Of a stretch of 35,019 bases of DNA, positions 11,641-19,855 are shown piece after piece. The DNA lies in the NCBI GenBank assembly GCA_946055365.1, contig CAMGFM010000002.1, positions 1-35,019 on the forward strand. Reading direction: 5' to 3'. A program made the translations under genes and the position numbers. Numbering within the stretch: position 1 is the first letter of the stretch; each line of letters starts with the position of its first letter. A model generated the notes under the pieces. It searched no databases and was not told the DNA's origin. It saw only the letters and a program-made list of their open reading frames with translations. Source of the DNA: an uncultured Prevotella sp. GTDB taxonomy: Bacteria > Bacteroidota > Bacteroidia > Bacteroidales > Bacteroidaceae.

Positions 11641-11746
11641 TTTCCGAGCCGCCGCCTGCCTTATGCAAAGGCAGTGCAAGGCGAGTGAAATGGAAATTTA
11701 TTTCTGATTTCCGAGCCGCCGCCTGCCTTATGCAAAGGTAGTGCAA
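11641..11746 (-). repeat. Direct duplication of a 39-bp promoter-containing segment
   Basis: Bases 11641-11679 and 11708-11746 are identical except for one base, with an offset of 67 bp. On the minus strand the distal copy contains TACCTTTGCATAAGGC, a valid -7 box. The proximal copy has TGCCTTTGCATAAGGC, in which the essential A is lost. Both copies carry the GC-rich run GGCAGGCGGCGGCTCGGAAA downstream of the box. Confidence 0.85.
11733..11740 (-). promoter_or_regulatory. -7 box for the lacI-transporter operon
   Basis: TACCTTTG on the minus strand matches TAnnTTTG and gives a leader of about 175 nt to the lacI start. No TTTG -33 box is visible at normal spacing, which fits an activated promoter. 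Its T at 11740 is 62.5 bp from the centre of the palindrome at 11797-11808. Confidence 0.6.
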
Positions 11747-11768
11747 ACATTTTATAAATGATAACGCT

Positions 11769-11792
11769 TGCGCGTAATAATTATTGCGTGCA
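11769..11792. promoter_or_regulatory. Imperfect 24-bp palindrome in the lacI-susC divergent region
   Basis: TGCGCGTAATAA and TTATTGCGTGCA are inverted repeats with 10 of 12 positions matching. The centre (11780.5) is 22 bp, about two helical turns, from the centre of the neighbouring LacI-type operator. It may be a second operator or a site for another protein. Confidence 0.4.
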
Positions 11793-11796
11793 TATT

Positions 11797-11808
11797 GCAA
11801 ACGTTTGC
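11797..11808. promoter_or_regulatory. LacI-family operator (GCAAACGTTTGC)
   Basis: This is a perfect 12-bp palindrome with the central CG typical of LacI-family sites, flanked by further inverted GCGTGC (11786-11791) and GCACGC (11809-11814). It lies midway between the divergent lacI and susC -7 boxes, with its centre 62.5 bp from each. Confidence 0.75.
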
Positions 11809-11864
11809 GCACGCAAAACTGCTGATTTTGATGCAAAAAACATACACCTCATTGATTTGCATCA

Positions 11865-11872
11865 TAATTTTG
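11865..11872 (+). promoter_or_regulatory. -7 box for the susCDEF operon
   Basis: TAATTTTG matches TAnnTTTG. There is no TTTG -33 box; the region instead holds CATACACCT at 11841-11849, repeated at 11887-11895. TTTGCATC occurs at 11856-11863 and 11869-11876, with an inverted copy at 11830-11837. The leader to the susC ATG would be about 375 nt and would include repeat array B. No better -7 box is seen between the array and susC. Confidence 0.6.
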
Positions 11873-11980
11873 CATCGTGATAATAGCATACACCTAAATC
11901 AGTCGGAATGGTCTGTCACAAGCATAGATACTTGATAACTAAAGACACGTGCGGTGCGAAAGTCAAAGAACGTCGTGGCG

Positions 11981-12067
11981 TCTAATAGGAAAACGGCACT
12001 TTAGCCCCAGAAAAACGGCACTTTGCACCTTCAAAAGCGGCACTTTGCAAACGAAAAGCGACACTTT
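11981..12067 (-). repeat. Array B: four 21-22 bp repeat units in the susC leader
   Basis: Units end at 12002, 12024, 12046 and 12067, with sizes 22, 22, 22 and 21. On the minus strand they read AAAGTGCCGTTTTCC, AAAGTGCCGTTTTTC, AAAGTGCCGCTTTTG and AAAGTGTCGCTTTTC, each with a variable filler of 6-7 bases. The orientation of the core is opposite to array A. The array lies between the susC promoter and start codon, so it is probably transcribed as part of the leader. Confidence 0.85.
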
Positions 12068-12253
12068 ATTATGCGCAAGGAGGCAAGGCTCACACATGGG
12101 GACACCCTTTTGGGGCAAGAGAGAGCCGTGTGGTCATGCTGGAGAGCTGATGCGACAGTTGGTAACACCTTTTCCGCAAGGCGTTTGACAGACAACGGTA
12201 GGTAGAGAAATAATAACAAGACCAAACATTTATCAATAACTAAAACAAAAAAG

Positions 12254-15200
12254 ATGAAGCAGGTTAAATTGACAAACGCAGTCAGGACAGCCACCCTTGC
12301 GGCAGGCCTGTTCCTGAGTGCCAATGCCTTTGCACAGCAGATAGTTGTCAGGGGCAACGTTACGGACGAGACGGGCGAACCCGTCATCGGTGCTTCCGTC
12401 AAGGTCGTCGGGGGGCAGATAGGTGCCGTTACCGACATCGACGGCAACTTCCAGCTTTCCGTAGACCAGAAGTCCACCATCGAGATCACCTACATCGGCT
12501 ATGAGCCAGTCAAGGTGCAGGCATCAGCCACTGCCCTCAACGTGCAGCTCAAGAACACCTCGTCAACGCTCAACGAGGTAGTGGTCATCGGCTATGGCGC
12601 AGTAAAGAAGTCCGACCTTACGGGTTCTGTCACCGCTCTCAAGCCCGACTCCAAGAACAAGGGTCTCGTGGTCAATGCGCAGGACATGATCGCGGGCAAG
12701 GTAGCGGGCGTGAACGTCACAACAAACTCGGGTGAGCCTGGCGTAGGCACGCAGATACGCATACGTGGCGGCTCTTCGCTCTCCGCATCCAACGACCCGC
12801 TGATAGTGATTGACGGCGTGCCTATGGACAACAACAAGGTGGGCAACACCGGCAGCAACGTCCTTTCCACCATCAACCCTCAGGACATAGAGTCATTTAA
12901 CGTTCTCAAGGACGCTTCTGCCACTGCCATCTACGGATCGCGCGGCTCCAACGGTGTCATCATCATCACCACCAAGAAGGGACACAAGGGACAGAAGCCC
13001 GAGGTGAGCTATGCGGGCAGCGTGTCAGTGTCTATGAAGAAAAAGACCTATGACATGATGAACGGCGACCAGTATCGCGAGTATGTCAGGAGCATATTCA
13101 ACGAGGGCGACGACGCTGTCAAGGCACTCGGCACGGCCAATACCGACTGGCAGGATCTCATCTACCGCACAGCAGTGAGCCACGACCACAACATCACGCT
13201 CAGCGGCTCCGCAGGCGATGTGCTGCCCTACCGCGTGTCACTCGGCTATACCGGACAGCAGGGTATCCTCAAAAACTCTGACTACAACCGCTATACCGCA
13301 TCTGTAAGCCTCAATCCGTCGCTCCTCAACAACCACCTCAACATCAACATCAACGCCAAGGGCATGTATTCCAAGGCAAAGAAGGCTGACACAGGTGCCA
13401 TCGGCGCAGCCGTAAGCTATGACCCCACACAGAGTCCCTACGGCTTTACATCGGAGCGCGACCTCGCCATGCTCGGCAACAAGGCAGAGCAGACGCTCAA
13501 AAACTTTGGCGGCTACTTCGAGTGGCTCACCGACGCTTCGGGATATGGCGACGCACAGTGGCCGTTCACACGTTTCAAGGACGCTCCGTCCAACCCCCTC
13601 GCCCTGCTTGAGCTCGGCGGCAACACCGAGCGCGTCAACTCGTTCATCGGCTCGGCTGACGTCGACTACAAAGTGCATGGCTTTGAAGACCTGCGCCTGC
13701 ATGTGACCGCTGGTGCTGAGGTTGCACAGGGACGTGTCAACGAGACACAGCCCACTTCTTATCCCTCCACCATCTACTATGGCGGCGTGACCAAGAACAA
13801 GAACCTCAAGCGCAACCTCCTCCTGAGCATGTACGCACAGTACTTCAAGGATTTCAACAAGAACCACCACTTCGACATCATGGGCGGCTACGAGTATCAG
13901 CACTTCTTCTTCCGCTATGACAACAGCTGGAAGCAGTTCTATCCTGAGACCAACGCCAACGCCGGCGCAGAGTTCAAGAACACGCTCGACAAGGACAAGT
14001 ATGAGAACTATCTCGTGTCGTTCTTCGGACGCGCCAACTACACTCTCATGAACCGCTACTACTTCACTGCCACCGTGCGTGACGACGGCTCTTCGCGCTT
14101 TGCCGACCACTGGGGTCTCTTCCCGTCATTCGCTTTTGCATGGCGTGCCAAGGACGAGGCTTTGCTCAAGGACGTGAACTGGCTCTCTGACCTCAAGGTG
14201 CGTCTCGGCTATGGCAAGACAGGACAGCAGGAGGGCATTGACAACTATATATGGTTCAAGCAGTATAAGAAAGGACAGAACTTCGGCAACTATCCCGTCA
14301 TCGGCGACGGCTCAATCTACACGCCGCTCTACTATAACGACAAGCTCAAGTGGGAGACTACGGAGACTTACAACGTGGGACTCGACTTCGGCTTCCTCAA
14401 CAACCGACTCTCGGGTAGCGTAGACTGGTATTACCGCAAGACTACCGACCTTATCAACTCTGCACCCGTCGCTGCACTCGCAGGCTCTGCCGACCGAGGA
14501 CTGCAAAACATCGGCTCGCTCAAGAACACTGGCGTGGAGGCTTCGCTCACCTACATAGCACTCAACACCAAGGACTGGTATTGGACCATGAGCTACAACG
14601 TCACCTACAACAAGAACGAGATTACCGACCTCAGCGGCGTGAGCGACACCGGCGACCCCGTACTCACTGGCGACAACATCGACTCATCCAACAAGGTGCT
14701 TGCCTATCAGACAGGCTATGCCGCCAACTCGTTCTATGTGTACCAGCAGCTCTATGACTCAAACGGCAAGCCCATCGAGGGTGCTGTGGTCGACCGTGAC
14801 GGCAACGGCGTCATCAGCGAGAAAGACCGCTACCTCTACAAGTCGGTGGCCGCGCCTCTCACCATGGGATTCTCCTCAAGGGTAGAGTGGAAGAACTTTG
14901 ACCTCGGCTTCTCTCTCCGCGCAAGCATCGGCAACTATGTCTACAACAGCTTCGAGCAGGGCAAGCGTCTCAAGACTTCCAGCTCGGTATGGTGCCAGAG
15001 CTCATATCTCGCCAACCGACCGGTCAACACTCTCGGATGGGAGTCCGACTCCAACACCTCAAAGCTCAGCGACTACTTCGTGCAGAACGCCTCTTTCCTC
15101 AAGATGGACAACATCACGCTCGGCTATTCTTTCAGCGACCTCTTCAAGGCAGGCTCCTGGAAGGGACTCAGCGGACGCGTCTACGCATCTTGCTCCAACG

Positions 15201-15313
15201 TGTTCACCATCACAAAGTATAGCGGCATCGACCCCGAGGTCTACAACGGTATCGACAACAACGTCTATCCGCGTCCCATCACGTTCCTCATGGGTGTGAG
15301 CCTCAATTTCTAA
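12254..15313 (+). CDS. susC: SusC-like TonB-dependent outer-membrane transporter
   Basis: This 1019-aa outer-membrane porin imports starch oligosaccharides with SusD as its lid. A Sec signal peptide (MKQVKLTNAVRTATLAAGLF, cleavage near AFA-QQ) precedes a carboxypeptidase-regulatory-like domain (about 30-105, GNVTDETGEPVIGASVKVVG). Next come the STLNEVVVIGYGAVKKSDLTGSV segment typical of SusC proteins, the plug (about 115-225, with IRIRGGSSL and GVPMDN), and a 22-stranded barrel ending in a terminal Phe (VSLNF). It is first in an operon with susD, 39 bp away. The context with SusE/F and GH13/GH77 enzymes points to starch. The length is usual for the family. Confidence 0.95.
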   Translation: MKQVKLTNAVRTATLAAGLFLSANAFAQQIVVRGNVTDETGEPVIGASVKVVGGQIGAVTDIDGNFQLSVDQKSTIEITYIGYEPVKVQASATALNVQLKNTSSTLNEVVVIGYGAVKKSDLTGSVTALKPDSKNKGLVVNAQDMIAGKVAGVNVTTNSGEPGVGTQIRIRGGSSLSASNDPLIVIDGVPMDNNKVGNTGSNVLSTINPQDIESFNVLKDASATAIYGSRGSNGVIIITTKKGHKGQKPEVSYAGSVSVSMKKKTYDMMNGDQYREYVRSIFNEGDDAVKALGTANTDWQDLIYRTAVSHDHNITLSGSAGDVLPYRVSLGYTGQQGILKNSDYNRYTASVSLNPSLLNNHLNININAKGMYSKAKKADTGAIGAAVSYDPTQSPYGFTSERDLAMLGNKAEQTLKNFGGYFEWLTDASGYGDAQWPFTRFKDAPSNPLALLELGGNTERVNSFIGSADVDYKVHGFEDLRLHVTAGAEVAQGRVNETQPTSYPSTIYYGGVTKNKNLKRNLLLSMYAQYFKDFNKNHHFDIMGGYEYQHFFFRYDNSWKQFYPETNANAGAEFKNTLDKDKYENYLVSFFGRANYTLMNRYYFTATVRDDGSSRFADHWGLFPSFAFAWRAKDEALLKDVNWLSDLKVRLGYGKTGQQEGIDNYIWFKQYKKGQNFGNYPVIGDGSIYTPLYYNDKLKWETTETYNVGLDFGFLNNRLSGSVDWYYRKTTDLINSAPVAALAGSADRGLQNIGSLKNTGVEASLTYIALNTKDWYWTMSYNVTYNKNEITDLSGVSDTGDPVLTGDNIDSSNKVLAYQTGYAANSFYVYQQLYDSNGKPIEGAVVDRDGNGVISEKDRYLYKSVAAPLTMGFSSRVEWKNFDLGFSLRASIGNYVYNSFEQGKRLKTSSSVWCQSSYLANRPVNTLGWESDSNTSKLSDYFVQNASFLKMDNITLGYSFSDLFKAGSWKGLSGRVYASCSNVFTITKYSGIDPEVYNGIDNNVYPRPITFLMGVSLNF

Positions 15314-15352
15314 GCACATAACACACATTATATATTAAATAGAAACAAGACA

Positions 15353-16990
15353 ATGAAAAGACACATAATGAAGGCTCTGGCTCCCGCCGCCGCACTGATA
15401 TTCAGCATGGCTGCGACTTCTTGTCTCAACGACCTCGACAACGAGCCAATAAGCCCCAAGATCGACCTTGAGGTCAGCAACGACGGCCTGCTCAACAAGT
15501 GCTACGCCAACTTTGGTATCAACGGCACGGGCAGCGGCAGCAACAGCGACGACGACTGCGACGTAAAAGGCTTCAACGACAACGGCATGACAGGTCTCGT
15601 GAGAGCCATGTGGAATATCAACGAGCTGCCCACCGACGAGGCAACATGCTCGTGGGGCGACGGCTTGCAGGAACTCAACTTTGCCAAGTATGACCCCTCT
15701 CACCAGTGGGTGAAGCTCTACTTCACGCGTCTCACGCTCGGCATCACTTTCTGCAACCAGTATCTCGCCGTGGCAGGCGACGAGGATGCCACAAAGGCCG
15801 CCGAGTGCCGCTTCCTGCGCGCCATGCAGTATTATCTGCTCATGGATGCCTATGGCAACGTGCCTTTCAGCGAGACCATGGAAAAGCCGCAGCAGGTCTC
15901 ACGTGCAGAGATGTATGAGTGGCTTGTTAAGGAATTGACCGAAAACGTGGAGCCTGCCCTCGCCGAGCCAAAGGCCAAGACCTCTGCCGACGCTGGCTAC
16001 GGACGCGTCGACAAGGCTTCATGCTGGCTGCTGCTCTCCAGACTCTACCTCAACGCCGAGGTCTACACTGGCAAGGCCGACTGGGAGAACGCCAAGAAAT
16101 ACGCACAAAAGGTCATTGACTCTCCCTATGACATCAACACCACTTCTGTGAACGGATGGAGTGCCTACCAGCTCGTGTTCATGGGCGACAACGACCGCTC
16201 GGCAGCCGCCAAGGAGATACTCTTCCCCATTGTCAACAAGTCGGGCACCACTGCCTCCTACGGCAATTCGCTCTTCCTCATCGCAGGATGCTTTGATGCC
16301 GCCATGCATGCCAACCCCAACGACCCCAACGGCAGCAACGGCTGCGTGGGACAGACTTGGATAGGCCTGCACCCGCGTGTGTCACTCCTCCGCAAGTTCT
16401 TCCCCAACAGCGTTGCGCCCGAGGTGCCGTCTTATGAGATGACTGAGCGCGCCGGCGACGACCGCGCCATCTTCTGGGGTGAGGGTCGCACCTACGAAAT
16501 AGTCAATATCACCAAGTCGGCAGAGGGCTATGGCGTGTGCAAGTTCATTAATTACAACAGCGACAACACCGCTCAAGTCGACCCGGGCTTTGCCGACATG
16601 GACTGGCCATTCCTTCGCGCTGCCGAAGCCTACCTCAACTATGCTGAGGCTGACGCTCGCATGAACGGCGGCACCACCGGCGTGGAGGGAACACGCAAGC
16701 TCAACGCCCTGCGCCAGCGCGCCAACGCCACCACGCGCCCCGAGACCAACGGCTACTCGCTCAGCGAGATATGCGACGAGTGGAGCCGCGAGTTCTACTT
16801 TGAGGGCATACGCCGCACAACCCTCGTCCGCTTCAACCGCTTTGGCGGCAACACCGGCTATAACTGGGACTGGAAGGGCGGCGAGCCTGCAGGCAAGGAC
16901 TTTGAGGCCTACAAGAACGTCTATCCAATACCTCTCACGCAGATACAGAGCAACACCAACCTCAAGCAAAATGACGGCTATGTCAACTGA
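15353..16990 (+). CDS. susD: SusD-like starch-binding surface lipoprotein
   Basis: This 545-aa lipoprotein is the extracellular lid of the SusC channel and binds the polysaccharide. The signal peptide ends in the lipobox AATSC, with Cys at about residue 24. The mature protein has the SusD/RagB layout: a TPR-like helical core (including KAAECRFLRAMQYYLLMDAYGNVPF) and the C-terminal SusD domain (RAAEAYLNYAEADARMN, REFYFEGIRRTTLVRF, YPIPLTQIQSN). It follows susC by 39 bp and precedes susE by 69 bp. Size and sequence motifs agree with B. thetaiotaomicron SusD. Confidence 0.95.
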   Translation: MKRHIMKALAPAAALIFSMAATSCLNDLDNEPISPKIDLEVSNDGLLNKCYANFGINGTGSGSNSDDDCDVKGFNDNGMTGLVRAMWNINELPTDEATCSWGDGLQELNFAKYDPSHQWVKLYFTRLTLGITFCNQYLAVAGDEDATKAAECRFLRAMQYYLLMDAYGNVPFSETMEKPQQVSRAEMYEWLVKELTENVEPALAEPKAKTSADAGYGRVDKASCWLLLSRLYLNAEVYTGKADWENAKKYAQKVIDSPYDINTTSVNGWSAYQLVFMGDNDRSAAAKEILFPIVNKSGTTASYGNSLFLIAGCFDAAMHANPNDPNGSNGCVGQTWIGLHPRVSLLRKFFPNSVAPEVPSYEMTERAGDDRAIFWGEGRTYEIVNITKSAEGYGVCKFINYNSDNTAQVDPGFADMDWPFLRAAEAYLNYAEADARMNGGTTGVEGTRKLNALRQRANATTRPETNGYSLSEICDEWSREFYFEGIRRTTLVRFNRFGGNTGYNWDWKGGEPAGKDFEAYKNVYPIPLTQIQSNTNLKQNDGYVN

Positions 16991-17059
16991 CGGCTGGCGT
17001 GACAGGCTCATAAAGTCATACACCTTAATTAATAACAGTATTATAAACGCACGACAAAT

Positions 17060-18208
17060 ATGAAAAATATATTCAAATCGGCATTGATGCTGATGGCGGG
17101 CTTCGCACTCCTCACATCCTGCGAGGACGATCGCGACGACAACCCCACCGTCTATGCACCGACAGAGTTTGTACTCAACACACCTGCCGCCGCATCCGAA
17201 AACATAGACCTCGCCAGCTCTTCGGCCCTCACGCTCACCTGCTCGCAGCCAAACTACGGTTTTCCTGCCTCAACGAAGTACACCGTGCAGGTGTCGCTCA
17301 ACGAGGACATGAGCGACATGGCTGCTCTCGACCAGAACTTCCAGAACACGGTCATCAGCGTTGACCCTTCCATCCTCGCAAGCAGCCTCACCACCCTTGC
17401 GCTCAACAGCGGCAAGGCAGAGGAGGACTTTCCGCTTGACATTCCCGTCTATGTGCGTCTGCGTGCGTGCATCGTCACCGACACTGACGGCGAGGTGGCC
17501 GGCACAGAGATACTCTCAAATGTCATAAAGCTCTCTTCAGTACACGTCAAGTACTCCCTCGCTCCCGTAGAGTTGCCCAAGCACATCTACGTCGTAGGTA
17601 GCTTCTGCGGATGGGACTGGGGCAGCTGCTTTGAGTTCGTTCCCGTCTACGAGCATCCCGAGATGTTCTGGCGCATGGTCTACATCGACGACCAGGGTGT
17701 CAAGATCAACACCGACAAGGCATGGGACGGCGGCGAGAAAGGCTTCAGCCAGATCACTGTCGATGGCGACCTCAAGGGCGAGATAGTAGACGGCGGCGGC
17801 AACATCGCCTCTTCCAAGCCCGGATGGTATCTCATGATAGTCACAGCCAGTGTCAAGGGCCGCGACATTGTCTACAACGTGCAGTTCAACCAGCCGCTTG
17901 TGTGGCTCATGGGCAACGTTATCGGCTCTTGGGACGAGTGTGCCGACGGATGGTCGTTTGATGTGCCTGCCACAAAGGACGGCGACTTCGTGTCTCCCGC
18001 CTTTGCAGGCTCTTCCGCAGGTGATGCCGACGGTGGCGTGCGCGCCTATGTCAAGGTGCCTGGCAACGACTGGTGGCACTCAGAGTTCATGGTCCTCAAC
18101 GGTGTCATTGAATATCGTGGCGCGGGAGGCGACCAGGCACGTGTGTCAGGCAACGCCGGACAGCGTCTTTACCTCAACTTCTCCAACGGCACAGGTGCTA
18201 TCAAGTAA
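17060..18208 (+). CDS. susE: SusE-like starch-binding surface lipoprotein
   Basis: This 382-aa lipoprotein has a lipobox LLTSC near residue 21, followed by an acidic EDDRDD stretch typical of surface export signals in Bacteroidetes lipoproteins. The N-terminal Ig-like SusE domain (about 30-165) is followed by two starch-binding modules, beginning HIYVVGSFCGWDWG and PLVWLMGNVIGSWDECADGW. The tryptophan-rich motifs are the expected maltooligosaccharide contacts. It lies between susD and susF in the operon. It binds starch on the cell surface and is not catalytic. Confidence 0.9.
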   Translation: MKNIFKSALMLMAGFALLTSCEDDRDDNPTVYAPTEFVLNTPAAASENIDLASSSALTLTCSQPNYGFPASTKYTVQVSLNEDMSDMAALDQNFQNTVISVDPSILASSLTTLALNSGKAEEDFPLDIPVYVRLRACIVTDTDGEVAGTEILSNVIKLSSVHVKYSLAPVELPKHIYVVGSFCGWDWGSCFEFVPVYEHPEMFWRMVYIDDQGVKINTDKAWDGGEKGFSQITVDGDLKGEIVDGGGNIASSKPGWYLMIVTASVKGRDIVYNVQFNQPLVWLMGNVIGSWDECADGWSFDVPATKDGDFVSPAFAGSSAGDADGGVRAYVKVPGNDWWHSEFMVLNGVIEYRGAGGDQARVSGNAGQRLYLNFSNGTGAIK

Positions 18209-18261
18209 GACACCCGAGCCGCACGACATCAGTCAATAGACATTTTTCAAACAATCCACAT

Positions 18262-18317
18262 CCCCTGCCGTCTGCCGCAAACCTTAGGCGCGACAGCCTC
18301 CGCAGGCGCGGCAGGGG
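18262..18317 (+). promoter_or_regulatory. GC-rich hairpin between susE and susF
   Basis: CCCCTGCCG (18262-18270) pairs with CGGCAGGGG (18309-18317) around a GC-rich loop able to form further stems. There is no T-run and susF follows 23 bp later, so this is more likely an RNA stability or partial attenuation element than a full terminator. Confidence 0.55.
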
Positions 18318-18340
18318 AGAAACAAACTCATAAAGACAAG

Positions 18341-19441
18341 ATGAAAAAGACATCAATATTTGCAGGCGCGATGCTTCTCGCGCTCACGCTTGCATCCTGT
18401 AGCGACGACTACAACGACTGGGCCGCGCCGCAGACCAATCCGCAGGAAGAAGCCATCACCATAAGCGGCTTCTCAGCAGCCGCCGTGCCTGCCATAGACC
18501 TCGGCACGGTCTCAGGCGACAAGGTTGCCGTGTTCAGTCTCAACGCAGGCACTCTGCCAGAGGGCTACACCCTCTCCAAGGCGCAGCTTGAGCTTGTGCC
18601 TGTGGACGGCAAGGGTCAATACACCATCGCCACCACTCTTGAGGGCGAGGCTGCCGTGGCAGACCTCACTGAAATGGTGGAGGCAGCCTTTGGCAAGCGT
18701 CCTGAGATGCGCGTCTTCGACGCAAAGGTCGTGCTAAACGCCGACTGCAACGGACAGTCCCTGCGCGTCAATGCAGGCGAAGTGAAGTTGCAGCTCATGC
18801 CTGCCGCATCCAACTACACCGTCAAGTATTATATAGTGGGCAAGATGCAGGGCTGGGACGCCACCAACATGTCGTGCGCACTCTATCCTCACGACCAGTT
18901 TGTCTATAGCTACACCACTCGCTATGACGATGACGCCAACCTGAAGATATGGTCAGAGGACACATTCGGCAATTGGAACCTCGCCTATGGCTGTGCCGCA
19001 GGCGCAGACCATTTCACCGAGGGCGACTTCGTGCAGAATGGAGGTGCCATAGTATGTCCCGAGCCGGGCTCATACTACACTTTCACCGCCGACTTCTCCA
19101 CCATGCACTACACATGGACCAAGTGCGACGACCAGAACCCCGCCACCTTCACACAGATGGGTCTCGTGGGAGGCATGACAGGATGGGCTGACGGAGCAGA
19201 CATCGTCATGACGCAGACAAGCCCCTGCAACTGGTATGCGGATCTCACGCTTGCCGAGGAAACGGAGCTCAAGTTCCGCGCCGACGGAGCATGGGACAAC
19301 AACTGGGGCACGGAAATCAATGTAGGCGAGACATTCTACGGCACCGGCACGCTGGGCGGAAAGAACATCAAGGTGCCTGCAGGCAACTATGCTGTCTACT
19401 TCAACAACATCACCGGACAGTTTGTGTTCGTGGCAAAGTAA
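18341..19441 (+). CDS. susF: SusF-like starch-binding surface lipoprotein
   Basis: This 366-aa lipoprotein has a lipobox LASC at about residue 20 followed by SDDYNDW. An N-terminal Ig-like SusE/F domain (about 35-155) precedes two starch-binding modules starting KYYIVGKMQGWDATN and QMGLVGGMTGWADGAD. B. thetaiotaomicron SusF is about 485 residues with three modules, so this form seems to lack one. It is last in the susCDEF operon and is followed by a repeat-derived hairpin. The role is surface starch retention, without catalysis. Confidence 0.9.
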   Translation: MKKTSIFAGAMLLALTLASCSDDYNDWAAPQTNPQEEAITISGFSAAAVPAIDLGTVSGDKVAVFSLNAGTLPEGYTLSKAQLELVPVDGKGQYTIATTLEGEAAVADLTEMVEAAFGKRPEMRVFDAKVVLNADCNGQSLRVNAGEVKLQLMPAASNYTVKYYIVGKMQGWDATNMSCALYPHDQFVYSYTTRYDDDANLKIWSEDTFGNWNLAYGCAAGADHFTEGDFVQNGGAIVCPEPGSYYTFTADFSTMHYTWTKCDDQNPATFTQMGLVGGMTGWADGADIVMTQTSPCNWYADLTLAEETELKFRADGAWDNNWGTEINVGETFYGTGTLGGKNIKVPAGNYAVYFNNITGQFVFVAK

Positions 19442-19477
19442 GAGACGGCATATCACAACGCTTTCACCAAACAAACA

Positions 19478-19511
19478 AGGCGGCACTTTCCTCATGTGAG
19501 AGTGCCGCCTT
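19478..19511 (+). terminator. Hairpin made of two inverted repeat cores after susF
   Basis: AAGGCGGCACTTTC (19478-19491) pairs with GAGAGTGCCGCCTT (19498-19511) with one wobble and a 6-nt loop. It is formed by two oppositely oriented copies of the interspersed repeat core. There is no T-run. Its position 37 bp after the susF stop suggests it ends or protects the sus transcript. Confidence 0.65.
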
Positions 19512-19542
19512 GGCGTTACAGGAGGATCACGCCTCCCCACGC

Positions 19543-19671
19543 AAAGTGCCGCCTGGCATGCGAGAGTGTCGCCTGGCATTTAGGAGAGGGCGGCATGCCT
19601 AAATGAAAAGTGCCGCCTGGCATCTGTAAAGAGCCGCTTTGACACACGCAAAGTGCCGTTTCCCGACAAGA
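19543..19671 (+). repeat. Array C: six 20-22 bp repeat units between susF and hsp20
   Basis: Units start at 19543, 19563, 19585, 19607, 19628 and 19650, giving offsets of 20, 22, 22, 21 and 22. They read AAAGTGCCGCCTGGCAT, AGAGTGTCGCCTGGCAT, a degenerate AGAGGGCGGCATGCC, AAAGTGCCGCCTGGCAT, AAAGAGCCGCTTTGAC and AAAGTGCCGTTTCCC. Three units share the extension GCCTGGCAT, suggesting recent copying inside the array. Confidence 0.8.
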
Positions 19672-19693
19672 GAAGCGGCACTTTGCGTGTGTC
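19641..19693. terminator. 21-bp inverted repeat built from array C units
   Basis: The arms are 19641-19661 (GACACACGCAAAGTGCCG...) and 19673-19693, complementary over 21 bp with one wobble and an 11-nt loop. It lies between the convergent susF and hsp20 genes and could end or stabilise both transcripts. There is no T-run. Confidence 0.6.
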
Positions 19694-19719
19694 AACACTG
19701 CGAGTTGTCTTTTCACACA

Positions 19720-19755
19720 AAGGGGATGAAGCCACAAACGTGCCTTCATCCCCTT
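19720..19755. terminator. Hairpin downstream of hsp20
   Basis: A perfect 12-bp stem, AAGGGGATGAAG (19720-19731) with CTTCATCCCCTT (19744-19755), has a 12-nt loop and lies about 100 bp past the hsp20 stop. It lacks a T-run on either side. Confidence 0.55.
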
Positions 19756-19855
19756 GCCGAAACCAATAAAAAACCTCACAATCCGAGGTCATCCATTTAT
19801 TAACTCAATCATTAACCCTTTTGTTCTTGTCTCTTTGCCTTGCGTCAGGCCACCG

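Noticed and set aside
12185-12216. Sigma-70-like promoter (TTGACA ... TAATAA) before susC
   Set aside because: The spacing is 20 bp and this phylum uses TTTG/TAnnTTTG elements; no -7 box is present there.
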